Shown here one piece after another: positions 9,934-20,935 of a stretch of DNA of 64,000 bases (position 1 is its first letter; each line of letters opens with the position of its first letter). The DNA lies in assembly GCF_014640815.1 (NCBI RefSeq), contig NZ_BMHM01000006.1, positions 124,001 to 188,000 of the forward strand, written 5' to 3'. Both the position numbers and the translations under genes were made by a program. The notes beneath the pieces were generated by a model. It did not search any database. It was not told the DNA's origin and saw only the letters and a list, made by a program, of their open reading frames with translations. The DNA is from Vreelandella lutescens (GTDB lineage: Bacteria > Pseudomonadota > Gammaproteobacteria > Pseudomonadales > Halomonadaceae).

Positions 9934-10332
9934 TTAGCGTGTGAACGGGTAAACATCGGTCAGGCCGAGGATATCCGTTATCAGCAGAATCACAAACACC
10001 GCAAACAGCGCGCCAATCACGCCGGCACCGGCAGGCAGTTGCTCAAGCTGTTCCGCCATTTGCTGGGCTTCGGCATCGCTTAGGGCCGCGACACGCGCTT
10101 CAACGTCGTCAGGATTCACACCCTGCTTTAGCAGCTGATCTTGCACATCGGCACGGGCGAGAATGTCATTGATACGCTCGCGGTCCGCACCGGCACGGTC
10201 GCCTGCTAAAACAGACTGCGTTGATACCAGATCCATGCCTTGCGGGGCGGTAGGAGCCGCCACAACGGGCAGACTGGCAAGCACTAACGCAGCAATCAAA
10301 AGGGTCGAGAGGTAAGCACGCACTGTTTTCAT
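9934..10332 (-). CDS. PA2779-like exported/membrane protein
   Basis: Small protein with a signal-like N-terminal helix (LSTLLIAALVLASLPVVAAP), an acidic helical middle (about residues 45-100, rich in Ala, Asp, Glu and Gln) and one C-terminal membrane helix (GVIGALFAVFVILLITDILG). It resembles Pseudomonas PA2779, always the partner of the C39-TPR lipoprotein gene that follows it here. The ATG at 10332 has AAGG nine bases upstream; the ATG at 10341 directly abuts that AAGG and is less likely. The function is unknown, perhaps a substrate or membrane anchor for the peptidase partner. Confidence 0.75.
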   Translation of the reverse strand: MKTVRAYLSTLLIAALVLASLPVVAAPTAPQGMDLVSTQSVLAGDRAGADRERINDILARADVQDQLLKQGVNPDDVEARVAALSDAEAQQMAEQLEQLPAGAGVIGALFAVFVILLITDILGLTDVYPFTR

Positions 10333-10431
10333 CGTCTTCATCCTTAGACTTATCGGGGGAGCAGGCCGTTAGTAGCCTGTTGAATAGTATAGAAACAAAC
10401 AGCAGCGGTTTTAAGCCAAAAATGCAAAGTG

Positions 10432-11495
10432 CTAATTATTTGCACTAATGCGATAGGTCCAGGGCGTTTCTGCAAGGATGCCTTTCGCACCTGCCATGGT
10501 CATGGCGAGATCGTGTAACCCTGGCCAAAGCGGCACGGCGGAAGCACCTTTCACCGCTAAATCCAAGCGCTGGGCCATTAACAGCAGTTTGTGTAAACGC
10601 TTCATGGAAAGGCGGCTAATGGCTTTTTGATACGCAGGCCGGCGCTTATCAAAAATCATCGGCTTTTGGGTTTTGCAGGCGTGCTCAAAGCTTTGACCCT
10701 GATCCAAATGCTGATGCAGCGACAGGAGCGTGCGCAGCTCTCGGGTGAGCGCCCACAGCACAATCGGCGCTTCTACCCCTTCGCTTTTTAGGCCGTTAAC
10801 GATACGCGAGGCGCGGCTGGGCTCGCCCTTCAAGCAGGCATCTGCCAGGTTGAAGACATCAAAGCGGGTGCTGTCCTCCACGCCTTGGGCAATATGCTCG
10901 ACGTTGAGCCGCGTATTGGCCGGGTAGATCAACGCTAGCTTTTGCAGCTCTTGATCAGCCGCTAGCAGGTTGCCTTCGGTGCGTTCACCCAGCAGCCGTG
11001 CTGCTTCTAGATCAATCTGCAGGCCATGCAGAGACGCCCTGTCGCGAAGCCAGTAGCCAAGTCGTGAGGCATCGACCGGCCATACGGGAACAAAGATTCC
11101 CTGTTTATCTAGTGCTTTGAACCAGGCGCTTTTCTGCTGCTTGGCATCTACCTTGCCCATGCTGACCAGCAGCAGGTCATCGCTGCCATCCATCATTTCC
11201 GCGTATTGAGCGAGCGCCTTACTGCCTTCTTGACCTAACTTTTGGGTGCCTAAGCGTAGCTCTAACAGCTTGCTGTTCGCAAACAGAGAGAGGTTGCTAG
11301 CGGTTTCCAAAAGCCGCCCCCAGGCAAAGTTGGGCTCTACATCCAGCACTTCGCGCTCTTCTATACCTGCTTGGCGGGCGGCGGCGCGCACCGCATCGCA
11401 GGCATCGCGGTGCTGTAGCGGCTCGTCGCCTGCCACAATCACCGCTTTAGGCATTTTTTTGGCCAGGGCAGCGGGTAACTGGTCGGCAAATACCT

Positions 11496-11499
<4 letters not shown>
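10432..11499 (-). CDS. holA: DNA polymerase III subunit delta
   Basis: Delta subunit of the clamp-loader complex, which opens the beta sliding clamp. Its length is 355 residues. The N-terminus (MKVFADQLPAALAKKMPKAVIVAGDEPL) and the LLLVSMGKVDAKQQKSAWFKAL region are family-typical. It is the last gene of leuS-lptE-holA on the minus strand and its ATG overlaps the lptE stop by four bases, an order conserved in gammaproteobacteria. Confidence 0.95.
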
Positions 11500-15271
<3,772 letters not shown>

Positions 15272-15275
15272 TTTT

Positions 15276-16589
15276 TTAACCTAGCCAAGCGCTTAAGCCT
15301 GCGATCGCGCCCAGCGAGAGCAGGCTCATCATCGCCGCGTAGGGCAGGTTATCTTTCATCATGCGATAACCGCTCACCCCATAACGCCCCTGCAAGGAAA
15401 GGTTAATACCGGAAAGCGGCCCCACACTGGTGCCCACCGCCCAGGCGCTTAACGCCACAAAGGCGAATAGCGTTTGCTCGCCACCGCTTAAATCCAAAAT
15501 AGACGCCAGCACGGAAACGCCAATAATCGGGTGTAGCCCCACCAGCGCGCTGAGCGTAATGGCGGCAAAGCTGGCCATGGCCTGCCATGTGCCAAAGCGG
15601 GCAAACAGCGTCCACTCATCGCCCGCAGCGGCAGCTACCAGCGTCGAAAGCCCTAATGTTAATAACCCCGCCGCTAAAAACAGCGAAATTTCCCCACGCA
15701 TGGCGGGCAGGCGGGTAACGGTGTGCTGGCGAATACGCCGCAGGGTAAAGCGCGGGCCTTCCTGCAGGTTGCTTAACAACGCCACCCCCGGCAGTAAAAA
15801 GGTAATGATGCTGACGATAGTGAGCGACGGCGTGATCCAGAAGTGAAACAGCATCACCAACGCCGCCATGCCCGCAGGCATGAGCAGGCTGCGGGGCGAA
15901 AGCGAAAAGCCATCCACCTCGGTTAAATCAAACCGCCGCCGCAACTCCAGCGTGGTCAATAGCCCTGAGAGCATGGCAATCGGAAAGCCCACCACTGCAA
16001 TCTGGGCATACTGCACAGACGGCACCAGGGCAATCACCACCGCCATAGAAGCAAAGAAGGGCGACCAAAGGGCAGCGCTAGAAAGCCCACGGTTCAGCGC
16101 CAATAGCTGCGGCGTGGTTAACGGCGCACGGCGAGCCAAGCGGTCGCCCACCATAAACACCGTGGAAAGATTCAAAATCGTGCCAAGAAAATGCACTCCT
16201 AACCAGGTGCGCAGCACGCCATCTGCCCCCGTTACCCGCTTACCCGGCGGGCGCTTATTGCCTTGGGTGCCAATCAGCGAAATAAAGCTCACGCCCACCA
16301 GCATGGTGGCCACAAACACGTTGCCTTGCAGCATGGCAGGCCAGTTAACCGCCGCGCCATACACCACTTGCGCCACCAACAGCATTACCACGCCAAGGGC
16401 AATCAACACCCCCGCCTGAATGCGCGAACGCTTGGGAATATCCCGCCACAGCAGCGCCACCGCCGCCCACAGCAAATAGCTCACCGCCTGCGCGGTCGGC
16501 ACCGCCCCGGTAAAGCCCACTATCTGCATCAAAAGCCCCAGCAGCACCAACACCCCCGCCAAGCGCTGCCGCGTCGTTGTCTCTTGCAT
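15276..16589 (-). CDS. Polytopic inner-membrane protein of unknown function, transporter-like
   Basis: 437 residues with roughly 10-12 hydrophobic segments, such as LAGVLVLLGLLMQIVGFTG, AALVMLFHFWITPSLTIVSIITFLLPGVALL and AAMMSLLSLGAIAGLSAWLG. A conserved-looking GTSVGPLSGINLSLQGRYG stretch near the C-terminus lies between helices, as in ion-transporter-type proteins with re-entrant loops. No family could be assigned by eye. It converges with the zinc-ribbon gene (4-base gap) and is the last gene before the repeat-rich accessory region. Confidence 0.7.
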   Translation of the reverse strand: MQETTTRQRLAGVLVLLGLLMQIVGFTGAVPTAQAVSYLLWAAVALLWRDIPKRSRIQAGVLIALGVVMLLVAQVVYGAAVNWPAMLQGNVFVATMLVGVSFISLIGTQGNKRPPGKRVTGADGVLRTWLGVHFLGTILNLSTVFMVGDRLARRAPLTTPQLLALNRGLSSAALWSPFFASMAVVIALVPSVQYAQIAVVGFPIAMLSGLLTTLELRRRFDLTEVDGFSLSPRSLLMPAGMAALVMLFHFWITPSLTIVSIITFLLPGVALLSNLQEGPRFTLRRIRQHTVTRLPAMRGEISLFLAAGLLTLGLSTLVAAAAGDEWTLFARFGTWQAMASFAAITLSALVGLHPIIGVSVLASILDLSGGEQTLFAFVALSAWAVGTSVGPLSGINLSLQGRYGVSGYRMMKDNLPYAAMMSLLSLGAIAGLSAWLG

Positions 16590-17042
16590 CTCAATCCCTT
16601 ACTGGTTGAGTTAGCAGGCTAATCGGGTTTGCAAGAGAAGGCTAGTAGCAACAAGTGAAGGGGTAAGTGAGATGACAAGTGTGATTGATGGCAGATGAGG
16701 GAGGTGACAGAGTGAAGGTGTGGTAGATGATAGATGTGAGAGACGGAAGGAGTGGGTGGGCGCTTCAGCGCGCGATGATAAAGCCACCCAAACATCGAAA
16801 AAGCCACCGATCCCGTAGCGCGGCGTAACGAACGAAGTGAGGCACCCGCGAAGCACCGCAACGCGGTGCCGATTGAGCCACCCAAAGCGCGCAAAAATTT
16901 TCGCAAGATAGGTGACCTAAGCAAATTTTATGAATAGAGTATGATTAAACAGGCAAAACGAGCGGGCACGATAATAGGGGATATGTAGCCTGATCTAAGG
17001 GTGTGTTTTTTAAAATCAATGGCTTAGGTTTTTTTTAGGCTG
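16590..17042. other. Intergenic stretch at the left edge of the accessory region
   Basis: No convincing gene. About 16650-16755 is unusually purine-rich and repetitive (many GATG, GTGAG and GGTG words). A reverse-oriented REP-like repeat follows at 16815-16857. From about 16920 the sequence becomes AT-rich and leads to the doubtful first cassette boundary. Short open frames on the minus strand here have low-complexity translations and are not believed. Confidence 0.6.
16815..16857 (-). repeat. REP-like repeat, copy 0 (diverged, reverse orientation)
   Basis: On the minus strand it reads GGTGCTTCGCGGGTGCCTC… and ends …CGTTACGCCGCGCTAC. It aligns with the four plus-strand copies at 25918, 26446, 29500 and 30317, with several differences. 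It marks the left side of the accessory region. Confidence 0.7.
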
Positions 17043-17111
17043 TATAACATCAATGGCTGTGACCGCCCAGTTATTGGGGTTATGTGGTGGGCTATATAAT
17101 CGCTGTTAGAA
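17043..17111 (+). repeat. Possible vestigial attC/attI at the left end of the cassette array
   Basis: TATAAC at 17043-17048 and a good core site GTTAGAA at 17105-17111 bracket 69 bases, and the first cassette gene starts 39 bases later. Internal pairing is poor compared with the other sites. It may therefore be a decayed attC, an attI remnant or chance. Confidence 0.4.
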
Positions 17112-17150
17112 GGCCTACCGGCTCCGTTTTCCGGCTAATCTAGGAACGAT

Positions 17151-18077
17151 ATGGAACTAAAAAATATAGACGAAGCTTACCGTCCGCATATTGATAGAAT
17201 TATCCGGGATTCATCCGGTATCAAGTATAAGGCTATGTTTCTTGAGCCAAACCCTTACGCATTTCATCCTAATAGTGCGGTTGAATTGTTTCAAGATGTG
17301 CAATCTGTATATGTCCTCGGGATACTTGAGAGGTCGCACTTGGCATGCATCACTTCATTGGCAAGGACATCCCGCTGGCTTGCGTCCACTATCCGTTCAG
17401 TTGAAGACGGCAATGCACTAGCTTTTTCTAGCTCATTGCGAGGCCTGCTGGAATCATCTTCTGATTCCTTTCATATGCTGCAGCATCTTTTTCCGACTTT
17501 AGAGTCTTCATGTAAGTATATGCATATTGCACTCAATTATCCCAAGGACCTTCAGGGCGGATTTATAAATTTTGAAAGCCTGGAGAACCTCCTTATCCAT
17601 TACGCTTATGCCAAGCGTTGGGATAAAGGAGAAGAGCCGCCACCGCACCACCGGAATAGGTCCAACTCAGAATATATCCGATGCTTGGAAAACTTTGGTG
17701 TTTCTGGACTGTCTGAACTTTATTCTGAGTTGTGCCAGTTGACGCACCCGGCATCGCCTTCAGTTTTTTGCTTTGTAGATGAGGAAGAAAAGGAATTTAC
17801 CTTTAATCCAAACCGTGACTCGATTGTAATTAACGATATCTTGAAGCGGTATCAAAACTCAATTCTAGGCCTCATTCAGTATCCATTGAATTCGGCGCTA
17901 ATGGCGCTCGCGCTACTCCATAGGCTCGTACCCGATTGGCCAGCAATGTCTGATGAAGGTATGAGTACAATCGGTAAGACGGCTAAAACACTCAATGATT
18001 TCGACAGGTTTGCTAGTGAATATCGTCCAGGATCAGGGCTCTCAGATGCGGAACTTGAGTCAGCGAGTGGTCACTGA
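17151..18077 (+). CDS. Cassette-encoded protein of unknown function (308 aa)
   Basis: Not recognised. The protein is mainly helical and soluble-looking, with no signal peptide or clear membrane segment. A middle section (about residues 95-125) has the look of a helical bundle, with SSLRGLLESSSDSFHMLQHL, and a later SELYSELCQLTHPAS recalls the ELC.xTHP motif of DUF5677- or HEPN-like proteins; this likeness is weak. The ATG at 17151 follows TAGGAACGAT. The gene ends ten bases before an attC site at 18087, the usual layout of an integron cassette. Codon use is more AT-rich than in the flanking core genes, consistent with transfer. Confidence 0.75.
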   Translation: MELKNIDEAYRPHIDRIIRDSSGIKYKAMFLEPNPYAFHPNSAVELFQDVQSVYVLGILERSHLACITSLARTSRWLASTIRSVEDGNALAFSSSLRGLLESSSDSFHMLQHLFPTLESSCKYMHIALNYPKDLQGGFINFESLENLLIHYAYAKRWDKGEEPPPHHRNRSNSEYIRCLENFGVSGLSELYSELCQLTHPASPSVFCFVDEEEKEFTFNPNRDSIVINDILKRYQNSILGLIQYPLNSALMALALLHRLVPDWPAMSDEGMSTIGKTAKTLNDFDRFASEYRPGSGLSDAELESASGH

Positions 18078-18086
18078 TTACCAGTC

Positions 18087-18134
18087 TTCTAACAATGCCA
18101 TGCACGCGACAAGCGCGTGATGGCGGCGTTATAC
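18087..18134 (+). repeat. attC site (cassette recombination site)
   Basis: Outer boxes TTCTAAC (18087-18093) and GTTATAC (18128-18134) enclose an imperfect palindrome. GCCATGCACGCG pairs with CGCGTGATGGC, leaving one unpaired G on one side, as in the extrahelical bases that orient attC recombination. At 48 bases it is short. It separates the 308-aa cassette gene from the SEFIR gene. Confidence 0.8.
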
Positions 18135-18156
18135 CTAATCACTAAGGAACGAAGAA

Positions 18157-19593
18157 TTGAGTAATCCAAAGTTATTTATATCTTATAGTTGGTCAAATCA
18201 CGATCATGAACAACTTGTTCTTCAGATTGCAACCGAGCTGACTGAATCGGGTGTGGATGTCATTTTAGATAAGTGGGATCTAAAGGAAGGTCATGACGCT
18301 TATGCTTTCATGGAAAAGATGGTAACTGACCCGGAAATTAATAAAGTCGCAATAATTTCAGATAGGACTTATGCAGAAAAAGCAGATGGAAGAAGCGGCG
18401 GCGTAGGCACAGAGACACAGATTATTTCCCGTGAAGTATATGAACAGCAAGAACAAGGTAAGTTCGTCGTTATAGTTACGGAGAGAGATGAAAATGGCAA
18501 GGCACACTTGCCAACTTACTATAAGTCCAGAATTTATATTGATCTCAGCGAACCGGATGGATATGCAGATAATTTTGAAAAATTACTAAGATGGATTTAC
18601 AACAAGCCACTTTATGTAAAGCCAAAGGTTGGAAATAAGCCAAATTTTTTAGAAGAAAATGAGTCTATCTCACTTGGCACATCATCTGCTTTTAAGCGTT
18701 CTATGGACGCCATAAAGAACGATAAATCTACAGCTTCGGGCTGCTTCGATGAGTACTTGCAATTGTTCTCGGAAAATCTTGAGCGTTTTCGTGTTCATAA
18801 TGTAGAAGGTGAAATTGATGATGCAATTGTAACCAACATAGAATCATTTATACCTTCTAGAAACGAGTATGTTCAACTATTGATAGCGGTCGCTCAATAC
18901 AAACCAATACCTGAGTTTGCTGAACGAATTCACCGGTTTATTGAAAGCCTAATACCATATATGGATAGGCCGGGACATATAACCTCCTATAATCGCTGGG
19001 AATTCGATAACTATAAGTTTTTGGTTCACGAAATTTTTCTATACACGCTTGCTGTTTTTCTAAAGTACGAGCGTTTCGAGCTAGCAGCGCCACTGTTATT
19101 GCAGCAGTATTTTGTTGGTGGTCGTTCTGAATATGGTAGAGATACCATGATTGGATTCGAAAATATCCGGCAGTATATGGAGTCGCTTGAGCATAGGAAT
19201 AAGCGGTTAGAAACAAGAAGGATGTCACTGCGAGCAGATCTGTTGAAAGAGCGGTGTCATGGAACTGGTTTGGACTTCAGGTTTTTAATGCAAGCGGACT
19301 TTGTCGCTTTTATGCGTGCTGAGATATCTGCAAGCGGTGACTATAGCCGTTGGTGGCCTGAAACACTCCTTTATTTAGGTCATTATGGTAGTTCCTTTGA
19401 AATATTTGCTCGCGCAAAGTCAGAAAAATACTTTGATAGAGTTAAAGTCCTTTTAGGGATTGAGTCACCTAGCGATTTGTCTGAGCTTATAGAGTCTTAT
19501 AAAAAAGACCGCAGAAGGCTGCCAAGATGGGGTTTTGAGTCTTTTAGTCCTTCCGCATTGTTAGGTTATGAGAGCTTAGGCACATTGCCATAA
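18157..19593 (+). CDS. SEFIR (TIR-like) domain protein, candidate defence effector in an integron cassette
   Basis: 478 residues. The N-terminal ~150 residues form a SEFIR domain, seen in KLFISYSW (5-12), DVILDKWDLKEGHD (34-47), KVAIISDRTYAEKADGR (63-79) and GGVGTETQIISREVYE (81-96). SEFIR and TIR domains signal by self-association, and in bacteria several are NAD-degrading or signalling effectors of anti-phage systems. The remaining 330 residues look helical and are not recognised; they may sense a trigger. Translation appears to begin at TTG 18157, after AAGGAACGAAG, because the domain starts there and no ATG is available. The gene lies between attC sites at 18087 and 19596 and is clearly AT-richer than core genes. 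An anti-phage role is inference. Confidence 0.85.
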   Translation: MSNPKLFISYSWSNHDHEQLVLQIATELTESGVDVILDKWDLKEGHDAYAFMEKMVTDPEINKVAIISDRTYAEKADGRSGGVGTETQIISREVYEQQEQGKFVVIVTERDENGKAHLPTYYKSRIYIDLSEPDGYADNFEKLLRWIYNKPLYVKPKVGNKPNFLEENESISLGTSSAFKRSMDAIKNDKSTASGCFDEYLQLFSENLERFRVHNVEGEIDDAIVTNIESFIPSRNEYVQLLIAVAQYKPIPEFAERIHRFIESLIPYMDRPGHITSYNRWEFDNYKFLVHEIFLYTLAVFLKYERFELAAPLLLQQYFVGGRSEYGRDTMIGFENIRQYMESLEHRNKRLETRRMSLRADLLKERCHGTGLDFRFLMQADFVAFMRAEISASGDYSRWWPETLLYLGHYGSSFEIFARAKSEKYFDRVKVLLGIESPSDLSELIESYKKDRRRLPRWGFESFSPSALLGYESLGTLP

Positions 19594-19595
19594 AG

Positions 19596-19691
19596 GTATA
19601 GCAAGCGGCTGCACCGGACAAATTTTAGTGTCACCTTTTTTGTTCCAAAAAAGCCGTCAACAAAATTTGCTCGGTGAGCAGGGCGTTAGAT
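19596..19691 (+). repeat. attC site with degenerate outer box
   Basis: The right core is GTTAGAT (19685-19691), preceded by GGGC. The inner arms pair well: CTGCACCGGACAAATTTT with AAAATTTGCTCGGTGAGCAG, with mismatches and two unpaired bases. The left outer box reads GTATAGC, where the consensus needs AAC at the end, so this copy may recombine poorly. Length is about 96 bases. It starts two bases after the SEFIR stop codon. Confidence 0.8.
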
Positions 19692-19710
19692 TTCGCTGGG
19701 ACTGAGTCGC

Positions 19711-20361
19711 ATGAATCATGAAGAGCGTATCAAGCAGATTGTCGAAATAGCCTATAATCGCCTATGCGGAAAGATCACTGGACAGCGCATTGAGACATCT
19801 AACGAAGCCTCTTTGCAGCTACAGCTTGCCTCGATACTGAAAACGCTTGGTGAGCTATACGAAGAGACACCAGAAGAGCGATTTATTATTGAACTCGAGA
19901 AGAATGTCACGCTGAGCAGTGGAACTTTCGTGAAGAGTAAAAGCGAGAGAGCGAAGATTGACATTTGGTTTTCTCTAGAAAACATAAAAAGCGGGGAGAA
20001 GCATTCTTGCGCGATCGAGCTGAGGTGCTTTAAGAAGGCGTATCATCGAGAGCCGAACAACCGATACGATGTCTTCAAGGACATCCATAATCTGGAGCGC
20101 TACGGAGTCTTTGTCGATGCTGGGTACCTATTGGTGGCCACTGACCATCCACACTACATTAGTCAAAAACACTTTTCGCAGGATACTGGTGACTTTGATT
20201 TTAGAGAGGGGCGAAGTTATAGCGCTGGCACATAGGTCGTGTATAGAACGAGGAATCCCTACGGTCCACCCATTACACTGAAAGGAAGCTATGATTTCTC
20301 ATGACGGTCAGTCGAGGTAGGCTTGAGCTTTCTTTTTATTTCCGTAGATCCGTGCGGGTGA
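19711..20361 (+). pseudogene. Probable PD-(D/E)XK-like cassette protein interrupted by two in-frame stops
   Basis: The intact part (19711-20232, 174 codons) reads as a nuclease-like fold: AKIDIWFS with Asp84, then CAIELRCFKK with Glu103 and nearby basic residues, followed by NNRYDVFKDIHNLERYG. This resembles the D…ExK core of PD-(D/E)XK enzymes, though R replaces the usual K directly after E-L. The same frame continues sensibly through a TAG at 20233-20235 (then VVYRTRNPYGPPITLKGSYDFS) and a TGA at 20302-20304, ending at TGA 20359-20361, two bases before the next attC. Cassette genes usually end close to attC, so the full ancestral gene was probably about 216 codons. Decay is the simplest explanation; readthrough is possible. 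Confidence 0.7.
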
Positions 20362-20362
20362 A

Positions 20363-20434
20363 ATCTAACAAGCGCATGTTGTCGGACTGGTTTTCCGCTG
20401 CGCTCCAAACCAGCCGCAAATGTGGGCGTTAGGC
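20363..20434 (+). repeat. attC site
   Basis: Outer boxes TCTAAC (20364-20369) and GTTAGGC (20428-20434). The inner arms CGGACTGGTTT and AAACCAGCCG pair perfectly except for one unpaired A, the classic extrahelical base. Length is 72 bases. This is the clearest attC of the array. Confidence 0.9.
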
Positions 20435-20439
20435 AAAAT

Positions 20440-20847
20440 ATGACCGATAAGTATGAAGTACGAATCCAGCAAGTGATCGATCGCTATATTCAGGCTAGCT
20501 ATGGCCTATGGAATGCGCTGCTCACAGTAAATGGCTTGATACTCGCAGCGGCGACAATGGTTTCTGGAGATCAAGTTTCATATCTGAAGTTGCTGGTAGT
20601 TGTGTTAGCGCTAGTTTCGATAGCCTTGCTTACCTACAACTATGTCGCAATGAAGCTAACTTACTTTCGTATCGGCGAGGTTGTTTCTGGAAACCCAGAT
20701 GACCTTACTTCTGAAAAGAAAGAGAAAGATATTTCACTTTCTTTGGCAAGAAATAAAAGGGTTAAGTGGTTTGAAAACTCATGCTTGGGCATTCTGTTTG
20801 TTCAGGCGCTTTTGTTGGTGGCAAGTTTTGCCTGTGCGATTGCCTAA
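20440..20847 (+). CDS. Small cassette-encoded membrane protein, unknown function
   Basis: 135 residues starting at ATG 20440, six bases after the attC core GTTAGGC. It has three hydrophobic segments: about residues 20-41 (ALLTVNGLILAAATMV), 48-70 (LKLLVVVLALVSIALLTYNYV) and 112-135 (LGILFVQALLLVASFACAIA). A charged cytoplasmic stretch (TSEKKEKDISLSLARNKRVKW) lies between the second and third. The arrangement resembles small SLATT-like or 4TM-type membrane proteins, some of which serve as effectors; the family could not be settled. The stop codon overlaps the left box of the next attC, normal for a cassette. Confidence 0.75.
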   Translation: MTDKYEVRIQQVIDRYIQASYGLWNALLTVNGLILAAATMVSGDQVSYLKLLVVVLALVSIALLTYNYVAMKLTYFRIGEVVSGNPDDLTSEKKEKDISLSLARNKRVKWFENSCLGILFVQALLLVASFACAIA

Positions 20848-20925
20848 CAATCGCAGGCACAGCGACGGCCTTTTCGTTGTGGCTGTGCCTCCACTACAAG
20901 GCTGAGCGTGCTGCAGGCGTTAGAA
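20842..20925 (+). repeat. attC site, last clear one of the array
   Basis: Outer boxes GCCTAAC (20842-20848) and GTTAGAA (20919-20925), with inner arms GGCACAGC and GCTGTGCC that pair perfectly. Length is 84 bases. The left box overlaps the stop codon of the membrane-protein gene. No further attC is seen to the right. Confidence 0.88.
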
Positions 20926-20935
20926 GGAATAAAGT

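Noticed and set aside
16611..16924. Minus-strand open frames of 81-101 codons at the accessory edge
   Set aside because: Translations are low-complexity (repeated Ser/His/Leu/Pro runs) arising from the purine-rich repeat stretch.
20069..20281. Alternative-frame protein overlapping the broken cassette gene
   Set aside because: It is the +1 reading of the nuclease-like gene, whose own frame has better coding character on both sides of the stops.
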